Program-made: the position numbers and the translations under genes
Shown here: positions 9,572 to 17,640 of the stretch, piece by piece
How positions within the stretch are numbered: the stretch's first letter is position 1
How the letters are laid out: the number at the start of each line of letters is the position of its first letter
IMG/VR virus record: IMGVR_UViG_3300025128_000097
Span: 1 to 43,000 of that record
DNA from: a virus
DNA: 43,000 nt
Strand: one strand, 5' to 3'
The notes under the pieces: model-generated
Database searches by the model: none
What the model saw: only the letters and a program-made list of their open reading frames with translations
What the model was told of the DNA's origin: nothing

Positions 9572-10487
9572 TTAATATCCCAGTCAAGAAGTTAGTCCAT
9601 TCTGTTTTTTTCTTATCCCAACTATAAAACTTTTTTACAAAGTCTTGTTGCATTTGTAAATGTTCAAATACCTTTGGTTCGTGAAGCGTGGCTACTGAAC
9701 TACGAATAGCATTAGCAAAAACAGTAGACAATCTTTTGTAATCTTTGTCATAGGTAACATAAGCAGGGAACTCGGAACAGGTTTCATATAAAGCACCATA
9801 ATTAGTCACGATACAATATAATCCTGCAGCCATAGCTTCTAATGCAGCATTACAACTTGTTTCTTCCCATATACTAGGATAAGCAAACATGTGGTAACGA
9901 TACATAAACTTTTGTATAAAGGAATGTTCTTTGTAACCAATGTAGTTTACATTTTCTAACTTTCTTGCTTGCTCATACAAAGGTTCGTACTTAGCTTCAT
10001 TTGCTTGTTCAAACTCTTCACCATATATTTTACAACTACTAAACACATCAAGATGTACATTACAATCTTGTAGTTGTTGCATTGCACCAAGCAATACATT
10101 TAAACCTCTCCAAGGAGTTACATGAAATAACATACGTACCATGTCCCCATGTTTGTAAGGAGTTAGAACAGGAAAGTTTGTTACTCCATTTTTAATTACA
10201 TGACATCTATCAGTTGGTATATCAAACTTATATCTAAACTTTTCATAGTTCCAATGTGAATTAAACACGTACCAGTCAAACTGTTTGTGGTTATTTTTAT
10301 CTTCAAACCAAGGGTATATATTAGGTTGATCATAACTATTCTTTTGCCATAGAATATTTACTTTATTATTATCAAGGGGTATTTTACCGGGTATTGAAGT
10401 GCATATTTGAAAGTTTTTTAATAACTCTTCATCAACATAATGATCTAAAAAATGATGTTGTATCTCTGTGCCCCCTTTAGGAAACAT
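9540..10487 (-). CDS. GT-B fold glycosyltransferase, GT4-like (315 aa)
   Basis: The protein has the two-domain GT-B layout. The N-terminal part is short and begins with GGTEI, the glycine-rich loop seen in GT4 enzymes. The C-terminal part has HVIKNGV (96-102), LFHVTPWRGL (120-129) and the diagnostic E-x7-E motif in EETSCNAALEAMAAG (E209 and E217), which contacts the nucleotide-sugar. A retaining glycosyltransferase activity is therefore likely. It starts at ATG 10487, overlapping the upstream stop as TAATG, and overlaps the downstream GT-A gene by 32 nt. The pair probably acts on one glycan. The N-terminus is shorter than in cellular GT4 enzymes. Confidence 0.85.
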   Translation of the reverse strand: MFPKGGTEIQHHFLDHYVDEELLKNFQICTSIPGKIPLDNNKVNILWQKNSYDQPNIYPWFEDKNNHKQFDWYVFNSHWNYEKFRYKFDIPTDRCHVIKNGVTNFPVLTPYKHGDMVRMLFHVTPWRGLNVLLGAMQQLQDCNVHLDVFSSCKIYGEEFEQANEAKYEPLYEQARKLENVNYIGYKEHSFIQKFMYRYHMFAYPSIWEETSCNAALEAMAAGLYCIVTNYGALYETCSEFPAYVTYDKDYKRLSTVFANAIRSSVATLHEPKVFEHLQMQQDFVKKFYSWDKKKTEWTNFLTGILNEKSRTLVHA

Positions 10488-10681
10488 TATTTTTTAGTCC
10501 CACTCATTAAACTCAAAGCCTCGGGAGGTAACATTATATTTACATCCACTACAATATCTTCTTGTTTAGTATCGGTATTAGGATTGTTTACATCATGTTC
10601 AGAATCTTTTTTAGACGCATAAACCACATTAGTTTTTTTGTTTCTGTAAGTTTCTTTTGATTCGCATTTAATAGTTTTCAT
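10487..10681 (-). CDS. Small hypothetical protein preceding the glycosyltransferases (64 aa)
   Basis: A charged, low-complexity N-terminus (Lys, Asn, Asp) is followed by a conserved-looking C-terminus with VDVNIMLPPEALSLMSG. No domain is recognised. There is no Shine-Dalgarno sequence in front of ATG 10681; a perfect 19-bp palindrome lies there instead, so it may be translated by coupling or from a near-leaderless transcript. It shares a TAATG overlap with the GT-B gene. Confidence 0.6.
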   Translation of the reverse strand: MKTIKCESKETYRNKKTNVVYASKKDSEHDVNNPNTDTKQEDIVVDVNIMLPPEALSLMSGTKK

Positions 10682-10699
10682 ATAAGTATAATACTTATA
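10681..10699. promoter_or_regulatory. Perfect 19-bp palindrome in front of the glycosyltransferase unit
   Basis: TATAAGTATAATACTTATA is a perfect dyad with 9-bp arms around a single central base. It fills the entire gap between the stop of the upstream gene and the ATG of the 64-aa gene. Its ends (TATAAG/CTTATA) resemble the arms of the dyad family at 37.1-39.2 kb, with one base more between the arms. It may be a regulator site or an RNA hairpin covering the start codon. Confidence 0.6.
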
Positions 10700-10715
10700 T
10701 CAACCATTTTGTAAA
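10688..10715 (-). promoter_or_regulatory. Candidate sigma70-type internal promoter
   Basis: On the minus strand TTTACA, a 16-bp spacer and TATTAT are arranged as -35 and -10 elements. The -10 lies inside the 19-bp palindrome. Transcription would start at or very near the ATG of the 64-aa gene. It could give the glycosyltransferase and ejection genes separate expression. AT-rich DNA makes chance matches common. Confidence 0.35.
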
Positions 10716-11035
10716 GAACGATCTATTAAAGCGTAAGATACTATTCCTTCTACTTTGTCTGCGACATCTGCTGTAAGTTTTAAAATATTACCTTCTTCTA
10801 AAACAAGTGTTTTTGTTATTACTTCCTTAGTTGCATTAGTACCCACAGTACTTAAATCAATTTTAAATGTACCTACGGTGTTTGTTACCGAAGTAGTTAC
10901 ATTTACATTACCTGAATGACTATTGTGTAATTGTATTTGTTTAATTAAACATCTACCACTTGTAGGAGCTGTCAATACAGAGATAGCACCAGTGCTGTTT
11001 AAATCAATACCTACATTTTTATATTGTATACTCAT
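10700..11035 (-). CDS. Small beta-rich virion protein (111 aa)
   Basis: I start it at ATG 11035 (MSIQYKNVGID), which forms an ATGA overlap with the stop of the 54-aa gene; a TTG at 11047 lies in frame upstream. The sequence is beta-strand rich with many Thr/Val/Gly and the phrase CLIKQIQLHNSHSGNVNV. It resembles in composition another small protein of this window (21768-22076), and both look like decoration or tail-associated proteins. No catalytic residues or signal peptide are seen. Function unknown. Confidence 0.7.
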   Translation of the reverse strand: MSIQYKNVGIDLNSTGAISVLTAPTSGRCLIKQIQLHNSHSGNVNVTTSVTNTVGTFKIDLSTVGTNATKEVITKTLVLEEGNILKLTADVADKVEGIVSYALIDRSLQNG

Positions 11036-11196
11036 GACATAAACCAATCAAAAGATTGTTGATCTTTACTTATATCATCTTGGTAAGAAGTATTTAATTT
11101 TTGTACTATTTGATTTAAAGCTAGGTTTATTAATCTTTGGTTCTCTACACTATACTCCATTTTAGGATCTGGTATATTTGTAATAATTTTAGCCAC
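11032..11196 (-). CDS. Small conserved virion-operon protein, GTG start (54 aa)
   Basis: The start is GTG 11196 with AGGA about 9 nt upstream; it overlaps the stop of the 44-aa gene by 8 nt. The protein begins MAKIITNIPDPKMEYSVENQ and ends with DWFMS, with a predicted helix in between. Similar short proteins beside the nozzle-like gene are familiar from marine phages (recognition by eye). If GTG is wrong, ATG 11160 gives 42 aa. A tail- or neck-associated role is possible but unproven. Confidence 0.65.
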   Translation of the reverse strand: MAKIITNIPDPKMEYSVENQRLINLALNQIVQKLNTSYQDDISKDQQSFDWFMS

Positions 11197-11323
11197 TTGT
11201 TTTTTTCCTAGTTTTTTTAGGTTTTTTGACCATCATCTTTTTTAAAATACTTGCTTGTTTTTTATGTAATTTAGAGGCTTTTTCTAAACCTGCAATTACG
11301 CCTTTTAATGTTTTTTGATTCAT
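11189..11323 (-). CDS. Tiny basic protein (44 aa)
   Basis: ATG 11323 overlaps the stop of the 723-aa gene as TAATG, and the stop overlaps the GTG start of the 54-aa gene. The protein is strongly basic and helical: MNQKTLKGVIAGLEKASKLH followed by KK-rich sequence with MMVKKPKK near the end. Coupled overlaps on both sides and a strand-consistent frame support a real gene. It joins the other Lys-rich small proteins of this phage. Confidence 0.7.
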   Translation of the reverse strand: MNQKTLKGVIAGLEKASKLHKKQASILKKMMVKKPKKTRKKTSG

Positions 11324-13494
11324 TATCTTCTCCCATCCATTTGTGTATCAGCTTTAAAAGTTCCATAACGCCATGTTTCATTTGTAGTAGTGTTTTCTAT
11401 TTTTAAACTAGCCGCTCTTGCTCTTGCTCTAGTATCTACTTTTTGTGTTGTAGATGATATAGTAAAAGGTCCTAAACTACTACTTACTTCTGTATCACTT
11501 GGAAAATCTTTTAAGTTTATAGTAACTTTTGCATTACCAGTAAGAGCTCTAAAGTCTGGTACAAATCTTCTTACCTTTATAAAAAATTCACCCATTCCAT
11601 CTTGTGTAGTTACTTCAAAATCCCCACTTTGTATACTTCCTATTATAGGAGTAGTAGCACTTGTGTTTACTTGATTGTTACCTACTTCATGTTCATATAA
11701 AGTCGTTGCTCCATTAACATTTGTAACTCCTTGTATTGTAGGAAAAGTTGGTACTCCAGTTGGGCTATAATCACTTGCATAAGGATTATCAAAAACTGTT
11801 TTGTCATAATACGTTGTTCGTGCAAGAGAACCTACTGTCCAAACTTGTTCTAGATAATTATAAGTAACTACTCTATCTATTTGATTGGAATTTTTTGATG
11901 GGTAAAACCAATTTATTTCACCAAATAAAGAATTGTAACCAGCAAATATAACATCCGATGAATCAAAGTTTAAACCTAAATCACCATCATCAATAGTGGT
12001 AAAAACAAAATCTTCTACTGAACAAGGTATCTTTTTTACAGTACCATCAAATAAATAAAAACCACCAGCTTGTCCCATCCAATAGGCTACACCATTTACG
12101 GAAACTACTCCATGTTGTGATATTAAACCACAGTTTGCTCCAGCTTGTTCAATACCAAAAGTAAAAGGAGGCCCAATAAAACGCATGGTATATGCAGCTG
12201 TATCTGTAAGAATTAAATTGTAAGAACCAGCGTTTACTCCTCCTACTATTTTTGTACCAGCATCTATTCTAAAAGTACCAGCTGTGTTTACTGAAGTAGG
12301 TGTGTAATCTGTAAGACTTTCTTGATCAGAAAAACGTATAAACATTTTATCTTGAACGCCACTAGCTATAGTTGGTTCTGTTCCTAAATGAATTAAATGT
12401 CTATCTCTATCAGAAACTAAAGTCATAATACTTTTTTCTGGTGCTCCTGATATTACTGTTGCTCTGGTTGTTAAAGGAGAAGATGCACTAGGGTTCCATT
12501 GAAAGGATTTGTTATTTCTTATAGTACCTATTAATATTTCACCAAAATTATCTAAAGACCAATTACCGGGTTCTAAAACAGTTACAGCTTCATTTGTTGC
12601 ATCTCCCCAACCAAAATAAGTTGATGCTTCAATTACTGTTGCCCCATCATTGTGAGAGGCTGTTGCAGTGCCAGAAGCTCCTCTTGTTATACCTGTAAGA
12701 TTAGGACTACTTACACCAGTATATGTTATTAATTCACTATCTATTAATATTGTTCCACCAGTAGCGGAAAAATTAGCTGTACTATCTAAAGTTATTGAAG
12801 TGCCTGAACCACCTGTACCAGCACTATCATTTAACAAAGCACCATCTAATGTGTCTGATGCTATAGGAAAAGCCTCTCCACCATAACGACCAGTACCAAA
12901 ACCATAACCTGCTACTTGTATAGCATCACCAATACTAAAATAAGGTGTTACAGTACAACTTCCAGCAGCAGACATAGCTGTTCCTGTTTCATTAGCCGAC
13001 ATAGTAACTGTAAAACTATCAGATAAAGCTGTTACTACTTGAAAAGTATTTGTTGTAAAATTAGCACCAGAAAAAGAAGTAGCTCCTCCACCAGGTAATG
13101 TAACACTTGAAAATAAAAATAAATCTCCTTCTACTAATCCATGAGCTACTTTATTTATAGTGACTGTTGCTGAACCATTGGTAGAAGTAAAGGTGCAAGA
13201 AGTAAGTGCAGTGCCTAAAGGAGAAATATCATAAAAAGCTCCAGCATAGTAAATAAATAAAGCTTTATTTGTTCCTACAGCAATAAATCTTCGACCTAGT
13301 TTGTCAGCCCAAATGTGCATGGCTCTTGTAACACCTACTAACGTATTTGTTGTAGTTTGCTCCCAACCACCTATTTTTTCAGGATACCCATAACGAAAAC
13401 GAACATTGTCACAATCAACCCATTTACCTTGTGCTCCTGTAGGAGTAACCTGTTTGTTAATACCAGGTGCTATTTGTACTTCACTTAAAGCCAT
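11323..13494 (-). CDS. Tail nozzle/stabilisation-like protein (P22 gp10 / T7 gp12-type, 723 aa)
   Basis: The N-terminus (MALSEVQIAPGINKQVTPTG, then CDNVRFRYGYPEKIGGW) opens a protein of repeated beta-rich blades. Between are Thr/Ser/Gly-rich insertions (about 95-290) with LTGITRGASGT. The core resembles the beta-propeller nozzle proteins of podoviruses: an initial blade with RRFIAVGTNKALFIY and a later VNGVAYWMGQAGGFYLFDGTVKKIP, similar in style to P22 gp10 and T7 gp12. It probably forms the tail tube end below the adaptor. It is followed by small coupled genes. Length is above P22 gp10 because of the insertions. Fold assignment is inference from pattern. Confidence 0.7.
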   Translation of the reverse strand: MALSEVQIAPGINKQVTPTGAQGKWVDCDNVRFRYGYPEKIGGWEQTTTNTLVGVTRAMHIWADKLGRRFIAVGTNKALFIYYAGAFYDISPLGTALTSCTFTSTNGSATVTINKVAHGLVEGDLFLFSSVTLPGGGATSFSGANFTTNTFQVVTALSDSFTVTMSANETGTAMSAAGSCTVTPYFSIGDAIQVAGYGFGTGRYGGEAFPIASDTLDGALLNDSAGTGGSGTSITLDSTANFSATGGTILIDSELITYTGVSSPNLTGITRGASGTATASHNDGATVIEASTYFGWGDATNEAVTVLEPGNWSLDNFGEILIGTIRNNKSFQWNPSASSPLTTRATVISGAPEKSIMTLVSDRDRHLIHLGTEPTIASGVQDKMFIRFSDQESLTDYTPTSVNTAGTFRIDAGTKIVGGVNAGSYNLILTDTAAYTMRFIGPPFTFGIEQAGANCGLISQHGVVSVNGVAYWMGQAGGFYLFDGTVKKIPCSVEDFVFTTIDDGDLGLNFDSSDVIFAGYNSLFGEINWFYPSKNSNQIDRVVTYNYLEQVWTVGSLARTTYYDKTVFDNPYASDYSPTGVPTFPTIQGVTNVNGATTLYEHEVGNNQVNTSATTPIIGSIQSGDFEVTTQDGMGEFFIKVRRFVPDFRALTGNAKVTINLKDFPSDTEVSSSLGPFTISSTTQKVDTRARARAASLKIENTTTNETWRYGTFKADTQMDGRR

Positions 13495-13522
13495 AATACT
13501 CTGCTTTTTTTAAGTTAGTTGC

Positions 13523-13930
13523 TCATGTACTTTTTGCATCAAAATCTGTTTTTCCATCAAACACTACCCATGTTCGACTATCTTCTTTCCATACATAACC
13601 TTTTCCGTCATCTGGATATGTTACTGGTGCATCCCATTGACAAGTATCTTCATTCAATGTCCAGCTATTATAAGGCTTTGGAGGTATGAAAGCATCTTTA
13701 CTAGCATCATATGTATAACCAACACCAGCATAGTTTTTTCTAAAAGGGGTGCCACCTGTTGCATGAACTCCACCATATGTATTGTAAGATGTTTGTTTAT
13801 ATGTGCTAGTATTTTTATATAAGTTTTGTAAGAAAGTTTGTCCCTTTGCTTCAGTAGATGCGTCACTATCTGCTACTACTATTACTTCTAAGACTAAATT
13901 GTTTTCATCTAATTTTGCGAAATGTGCCAT
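13523..13930 (-). CDS. Conserved tail-associated protein (135 aa)
   Basis: MAHFAKLDENNLVLEVIVV at the N-terminus, RKNYAGVGYTYDASKDAFIP in the middle and PKPYNSWTLNEDTCQWDAP toward the end form a signature that I recognise from many marine myo- and podovirus tail regions (including T4-like cyanophages). It is annotated there as hypothetical or structural. The start overlaps the stop of the glycine-rich adhesin gene by one base. It may be a tail-fibre-associated or trimerisation protein. No enzymatic motif is seen. Confidence 0.75.
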   Translation of the reverse strand: MAHFAKLDENNLVLEVIVVADSDASTEAKGQTFLQNLYKNTSTYKQTSYNTYGGVHATGGTPFRKNYAGVGYTYDASKDAFIPPKPYNSWTLNEDTCQWDAPVTYPDDGKGYVWKEDSRTWVVFDGKTDFDAKST

Positions 13931-14838
13931 TATGCTGTGTATGTCCCTGATGATGTAAATGTGTGATAATAATAACCACCACTTGAAGTTACTGTTCCAC
14001 CTGATCCTACTTGCGAACCACTTTGATATCTAATTATAACTATGCCAGATCCACCAGACCCACCATTTCCTGATGCACCTGGGGATGAACCACCACCTCC
14101 AGCACCACCTCCAGTATTTGCTGAACCATCACCACCTGTGTTGCCTGAAGTTCCACTACCACCAGCACCATTACCTCCACCACCATCAGAAGCATCAGCA
14201 CCAGATCTTGCATCTCCTCTACCTCCACCACCTCCAGAAGCAAAGTATCCATTATCTCCTGTTGATGTTGCAGTCGCCCAAGATGAATAAGTATTACTAC
14301 CAGCACCTCCAGCACCTCCATCTTTAGCATCTTGACCTACACCACCAGCACCACCTCCACCAGAACCTCGGTCATTATCTACATAAGAACTTCTTTGAGG
14401 AGAACCACCATCATTTCCTTGTCCAGAAGTTCCAGAACCACCAGTACGAGATCCGTTTCGGTTTCCTCCACCTCCTGAACCTCCATCTTTACCAGACTCA
14501 TGTCCTGATTGTTTACCACCAGCACCACCACCACCTATTGCAGTTTGAGTTGCTACTTCACCACCTGAAAAAACTGAGTTAGAACCATTTGTACCAATAG
14601 ACGCATTTGCAGCTCCAGCACCTACTGTTACAGTATAATCTGTGCCTGAATTAACTTCTAAACCTGTGGCAGCAAGTAAACCACCTGCTCCTCCACCACC
14701 AGATCCCCAACCATTACCACCAGAAGAGTTAGTTCCTCCACCTCCACCAGCAATAACTAATGTATCTATATTATATGCTGCACCTAAAGCAACAGCACCT
14801 CCACCAAAACCTAATATATTATATCCAAAACTAGTCAT
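13930..14838 (-). CDS. Glycine-rich adhesin / tail-fibre tip protein (302 aa)
   Basis: After a short N-terminus (MTSFGYNILGFGGG) the protein is dominated by long Gly/Ser runs (residues about 30-270) with interspersed AGGLL, YTVTVGAG and TAIGGGGAGG motifs, and ends in SGIVIIRY plus an aromatic, Thr/Ser-rich tail (GGYYYHTF). This is the architecture of phage glycine-rich adhesins, in which polyglycine-II helices form a sandwich displaying variable loops for receptor recognition (T-even gp38 type). It therefore probably decides host binding. Start ATG 14838. The gene lies beside two other fibre-like genes. The reverse strand shows a mirror Pro-rich frame that is not real. Confidence 0.8.
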   Translation of the reverse strand: MTSFGYNILGFGGGAVALGAAYNIDTLVIAGGGGGTNSSGGNGWGSGGGGAGGLLAATGLEVNSGTDYTVTVGAGAANASIGTNGSNSVFSGGEVATQTAIGGGGAGGKQSGHESGKDGGSGGGGNRNGSRTGGSGTSGQGNDGGSPQRSSYVDNDRGSGGGGAGGVGQDAKDGGAGGAGSNTYSSWATATSTGDNGYFASGGGGGRGDARSGADASDGGGGNGAGGSGTSGNTGGDGSANTGGGAGGGGSSPGASGNGGSGGSGIVIIRYQSGSQVGSGGTVTSSGGYYYHTFTSSGTYTA

Positions 14839-14854
14839 ATATTTAGATTAACCT

Positions 14855-15928
14855 TTAAGTGTCATTTGATGCGTCAGTTGTAAAAAATAATTTTATACCT
14901 AATAATCTAGCGTCTCCTGATTGATCATCAGCAGAAACATCTCTCATTACTTGAAAGAATACTTGATCTCCTACTGCTGGTGAACCAGCTATAGTTACAG
15001 CTCCACTTTCTGCAGCAACATCTAAATCATTTGATGTACCACTATGTGCTTTAGCAGTTGCAACTACGTTAGTTCCAAATGCTGTGTTGCAAGAGTCATT
15101 ATCTGAAATTGCTACACCAGATAATCCCCAAGCTACTGTACCTGTGTTTGTTCCTGTAACTGTAAAAAATGCTTGAAAAGTTATTGTTCCTTCATTCCAT
15201 GATTTAGGAAAAGCTACTGCAAATTGTGCATTTTCATCTGAACTAGCGTCAAAGTCTAATACCTTTATCTCAGGTCCATTACTTAATTCTACTTGAGCTG
15301 CTTCTGCACCATTTGTTGTATTAGGGTACATAGACATTGCTGGAACCCATATGGTTTCTTTACCTGGTAATTTTACTGTTTGAAACTCTAAAGCACTTGC
15401 TCCTGAGTTTACTGATAAAGATTGATTAGCACTACCTACAGAAGTTAAACCTGTACCACCTTTTGCTACAGTTACTGTTGGTAAACTTGCTACCCCAACA
15501 GCACCACCTAAAGTATCTAAAGACACTTCATTAAGATTAGTTCCATCAGCATATGCAAAATACATTTTTGCTTGGTCGGTTACAAAACCAGAACCACTTG
15601 CTGTTTTAATTGTTAAGTTTGTAGGGTTAGTTACTGCTGTAACATCAAAGATGTACATTTTTTCTATACTGTCTGGAACAGTTACCACTGTAGCTCCTGA
15701 TAGGGTAACAGTAGCTACCTTTATAACCATGTTTCTTGCATTAGATATAGTTGCATTTGACATAGCTAAAGCAACAGTTGCTCCACTACTAACACTTACT
15801 TGTTCAAAGCCACCTATTGCTTGTTGTACTAAATTTAAATTTGTATTTGTTTTTGTTCCCCATGTACCAGCGTTTTCACCAGTAGCCATGAGTTCCAGTT
15901 TTAAATCTGATGAGTATGTTGATGCCAT
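14855..15928 (-). CDS. Tail fibre/spike-like structural protein (357 aa)
   Basis: The N-terminal ~45 residues (MASTYSSDLKLELMATGENA then GTWGTKTNTNLNLVQQAIGG) are a conserved attachment domain that I recognise from many marine phage tail genes. VAKGGTGLTS (about 156) is the GGTG motif common in tail-fibre shafts. The C-terminal ~190 residues are beta-rich and may be the distal domain. Start ATG 15928. It is followed by the glycine-rich adhesin, consistent with a fibre operon. Confidence 0.75.
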   Translation of the reverse strand: MASTYSSDLKLELMATGENAGTWGTKTNTNLNLVQQAIGGFEQVSVSSGATVALAMSNATISNARNMVIKVATVTLSGATVVTVPDSIEKMYIFDVTAVTNPTNLTIKTASGSGFVTDQAKMYFAYADGTNLNEVSLDTLGGAVGVASLPTVTVAKGGTGLTSVGSANQSLSVNSGASALEFQTVKLPGKETIWVPAMSMYPNTTNGAEAAQVELSNGPEIKVLDFDASSDENAQFAVAFPKSWNEGTITFQAFFTVTGTNTGTVAWGLSGVAISDNDSCNTAFGTNVVATAKAHSGTSNDLDVAAESGAVTIAGSPAVGDQVFFQVMRDVSADDQSGDARLLGIKLFFTTDASNDT

Positions 15929-15942
15929 ATTTTATTCCTTTA

Positions 15943-17172
15943 TTATGCCGCTGTTGTTATCTCGGTCCACGTTGTTTGTGTACCCGTGTTTATTTCTGAC
16001 CATGATATTATTATTACACTTCCTACGTTGCTCGTCAATACTACACCTGTTACATCATCTATTAAGCCAGTGCCTGTTACTTCTGTTGGAGCAACTGCTG
16101 TTGATGTAAGTGAAACACCCGTTACACTATAAGTAGATATAGGAACAATAGAACCTACTGATCCTGTTAAAGCTACACCAGTTACAGAAGTAGTTCCTGT
16201 TATAGATAAAGTTATACTTCCAATTGCACTTGTCGCTGATACTCCAGTTACATCTACTAATGTAAGAGGTGCAATAATTGGTGTACCTATCGATGATGTC
16301 ATAGCTACACCAGTAACTCCTACAGTTGCATCTCCATCAAAATCAACTGTTCCTAAAGAACTTGTTATAGGTAAACCAGATACTGCTAAAGATACAGAGG
16401 TTGTTGTAGTGTTTCCTCCTATAGCAGAAGTTGTCGCTACACCAGTTACAGATATAGTAAAGTCTGCTTTTGCTGTAGCTGTTCCAATAGATGTTGTTCC
16501 AACAACACCAGACACTGCTACTGAATAAGCAGCATCCCATGCTCTATTACCCCAAGAGCCACGACCCCAACCACTGTTTATCTCTCCAACAGGAGTAACA
16601 GATCCAACTGTACTAGAGACACTTAACCCAGTTGGTGATACTTCAGCTCCTCCTACATTTTGACCCCAGTTAAGTAAACCCCAAGAATTTCTACCCCAAC
16701 CTAAACCAATTTCTGCATCAATTGTTGGTGTACCTATAGAGGATGTCGTGTTTACTCCAGTTACGGATAAATCTACATTATTTTGTGCTCCCCAATTACC
16801 TTCACTCCATGATAGTAAACCCCATGTAGAAGCTGATTCGGTATTAGCTGTGCCACCCATACCAGAATGATTAGAGCAATAGTAATAAAGAACTGGAGCA
16901 GAAGATGCAACTACGATAGTTGTTTTAGCACCAGTATCACCTGGTGTGCCACTTGTAGTTACACCAGTAGTGTACTCACTTCCACTATTATGAGTACCAT
17001 CTGAAGTAGTAGAAAACCTAAGAGGATGTCCACTATTAGAGCTATCAGCTTGATCAAAAACATAAGTACCCCCTTCAGCTAATACAATAGTAGCTTGTTG
17101 AGCACCGTCTAAAAAATACTTATTCCCAGAACCTGGATTGGATACTGTAACTGTAATTGTTCTAGTAGTCAC
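15943..17172 (-). CDS. Tail protein with N-terminal cupredoxin-like domain and ten TGV repeats (409 aa)
   Basis: Residues 1-110 look like a cupredoxin beta-barrel: H49 followed much later by YYYCSNHSGMGG gives C99, H102 and M105, the His-Cys-His-Met set of type-1 copper sites, with the C-x2-H-x2-M spacing of amicyanin. Residues 115-210 have Trp/Gly-rich repeats (GWGRNSWG, GWGRGSWG). Residues about 130-395 hold about ten repeats of 20-24 residues built on VTGVxxTSSIGT. The start is GTG 17172 with AGGAG 12 nt upstream. It probably forms a fibre shaft or decoration. Copper binding is inferred from spacing only. Confidence 0.75.
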   Translation of the reverse strand: MTTRTITVTVSNPGSGNKYFLDGAQQATIVLAEGGTYVFDQADSSNSGHPLRFSTTSDGTHNSGSEYTTGVTTSGTPGDTGAKTTIVVASSAPVLYYYCSNHSGMGGTANTESASTWGLLSWSEGNWGAQNNVDLSVTGVNTTSSIGTPTIDAEIGLGWGRNSWGLLNWGQNVGGAEVSPTGLSVSSTVGSVTPVGEINSGWGRGSWGNRAWDAAYSVAVSGVVGTTSIGTATAKADFTISVTGVATTSAIGGNTTTTSVSLAVSGLPITSSLGTVDFDGDATVGVTGVAMTSSIGTPIIAPLTLVDVTGVSATSAIGSITLSITGTTSVTGVALTGSVGSIVPISTYSVTGVSLTSTAVAPTEVTGTGLIDDVTGVVLTSNVGSVIIISWSEINTGTQTTWTEITTAA

Positions 17173-17191
17173 CGAACCAAGCTCCTTTTAT

Positions 17192-17623
17192 TTAAGCTAT
17201 TCTTAAAATAGCATTTGATGCGTCAGCAGTTGGAAACTGTATTGTAAATGTACCTGAAGTAGCTGTTTTATCTCCACCAAAATCTAAAACTGCAACTGCT
17301 GGATCACCAGAAGCTGTGTCGTTATAAATTAAAGCACCTCTTGCTGTAAGTGTAACACCTACAAAAGATAAATCAGCAAAATCACAAACAGCAGTATCTG
17401 TACTTAAAGCTGGAGTTGTAGATACTAAAGCTTTACCACCTGAACTGTAACCACTTGATGAAACTTGGTTATCTGTTGTAAATGATGTTGTAGATTTACC
17501 AAGAGTTGCACTTGATGTGTACATAGCTAATTTAAAACTATTTCCACCGTTTGTAAAATTATGCACGCCTTTTAAAACATCTGTTTTAAATACGTTACAT
17601 ACCACACTTGTTGTTATTGCCAT
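17192..17623 (-). CDS. Conserved structural protein, tail region (143 aa)
   Basis: The protein has a signature I recognise from many marine phage structural clusters: LKGVHNFTNGGNSFKLAMYT (18-37), then VSSSGYSSGGKAL, TARGALIYND and a C-terminal VAVLDFGGDKTATSGTFTIQ. It is beta-strand rich with no catalytic motif. ATG 17623 is preceded by AGGAG (read on the minus strand as TTAAAGGAGTAAAATATGG). It sits between the head-tail adaptor and the fibre genes, suggesting a tail-fibre or neck component. Confidence 0.75.
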   Translation of the reverse strand: MAITTSVVCNVFKTDVLKGVHNFTNGGNSFKLAMYTSSATLGKSTTSFTTDNQVSSSGYSSGGKALVSTTPALSTDTAVCDFADLSFVGVTLTARGALIYNDTASGDPAVAVLDFGGDKTATSGTFTIQFPTADASNAILRIA

Positions 17624-17640
17624 ATTTTACTCCTTTAAAG

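Noticed and set aside
13654-13866. Second minus-strand frame inside the 135-aa gene
   Set aside because: It is a shadow of a recognisable conserved protein and has no independent ribosome site.
14042-14290. Plus-strand Pro-rich frame opposite the adhesin
   Set aside because: It is the mirror image of glycine codons (CCA/CCT from TGG/AGG); the glycine-rich frame is the real one.
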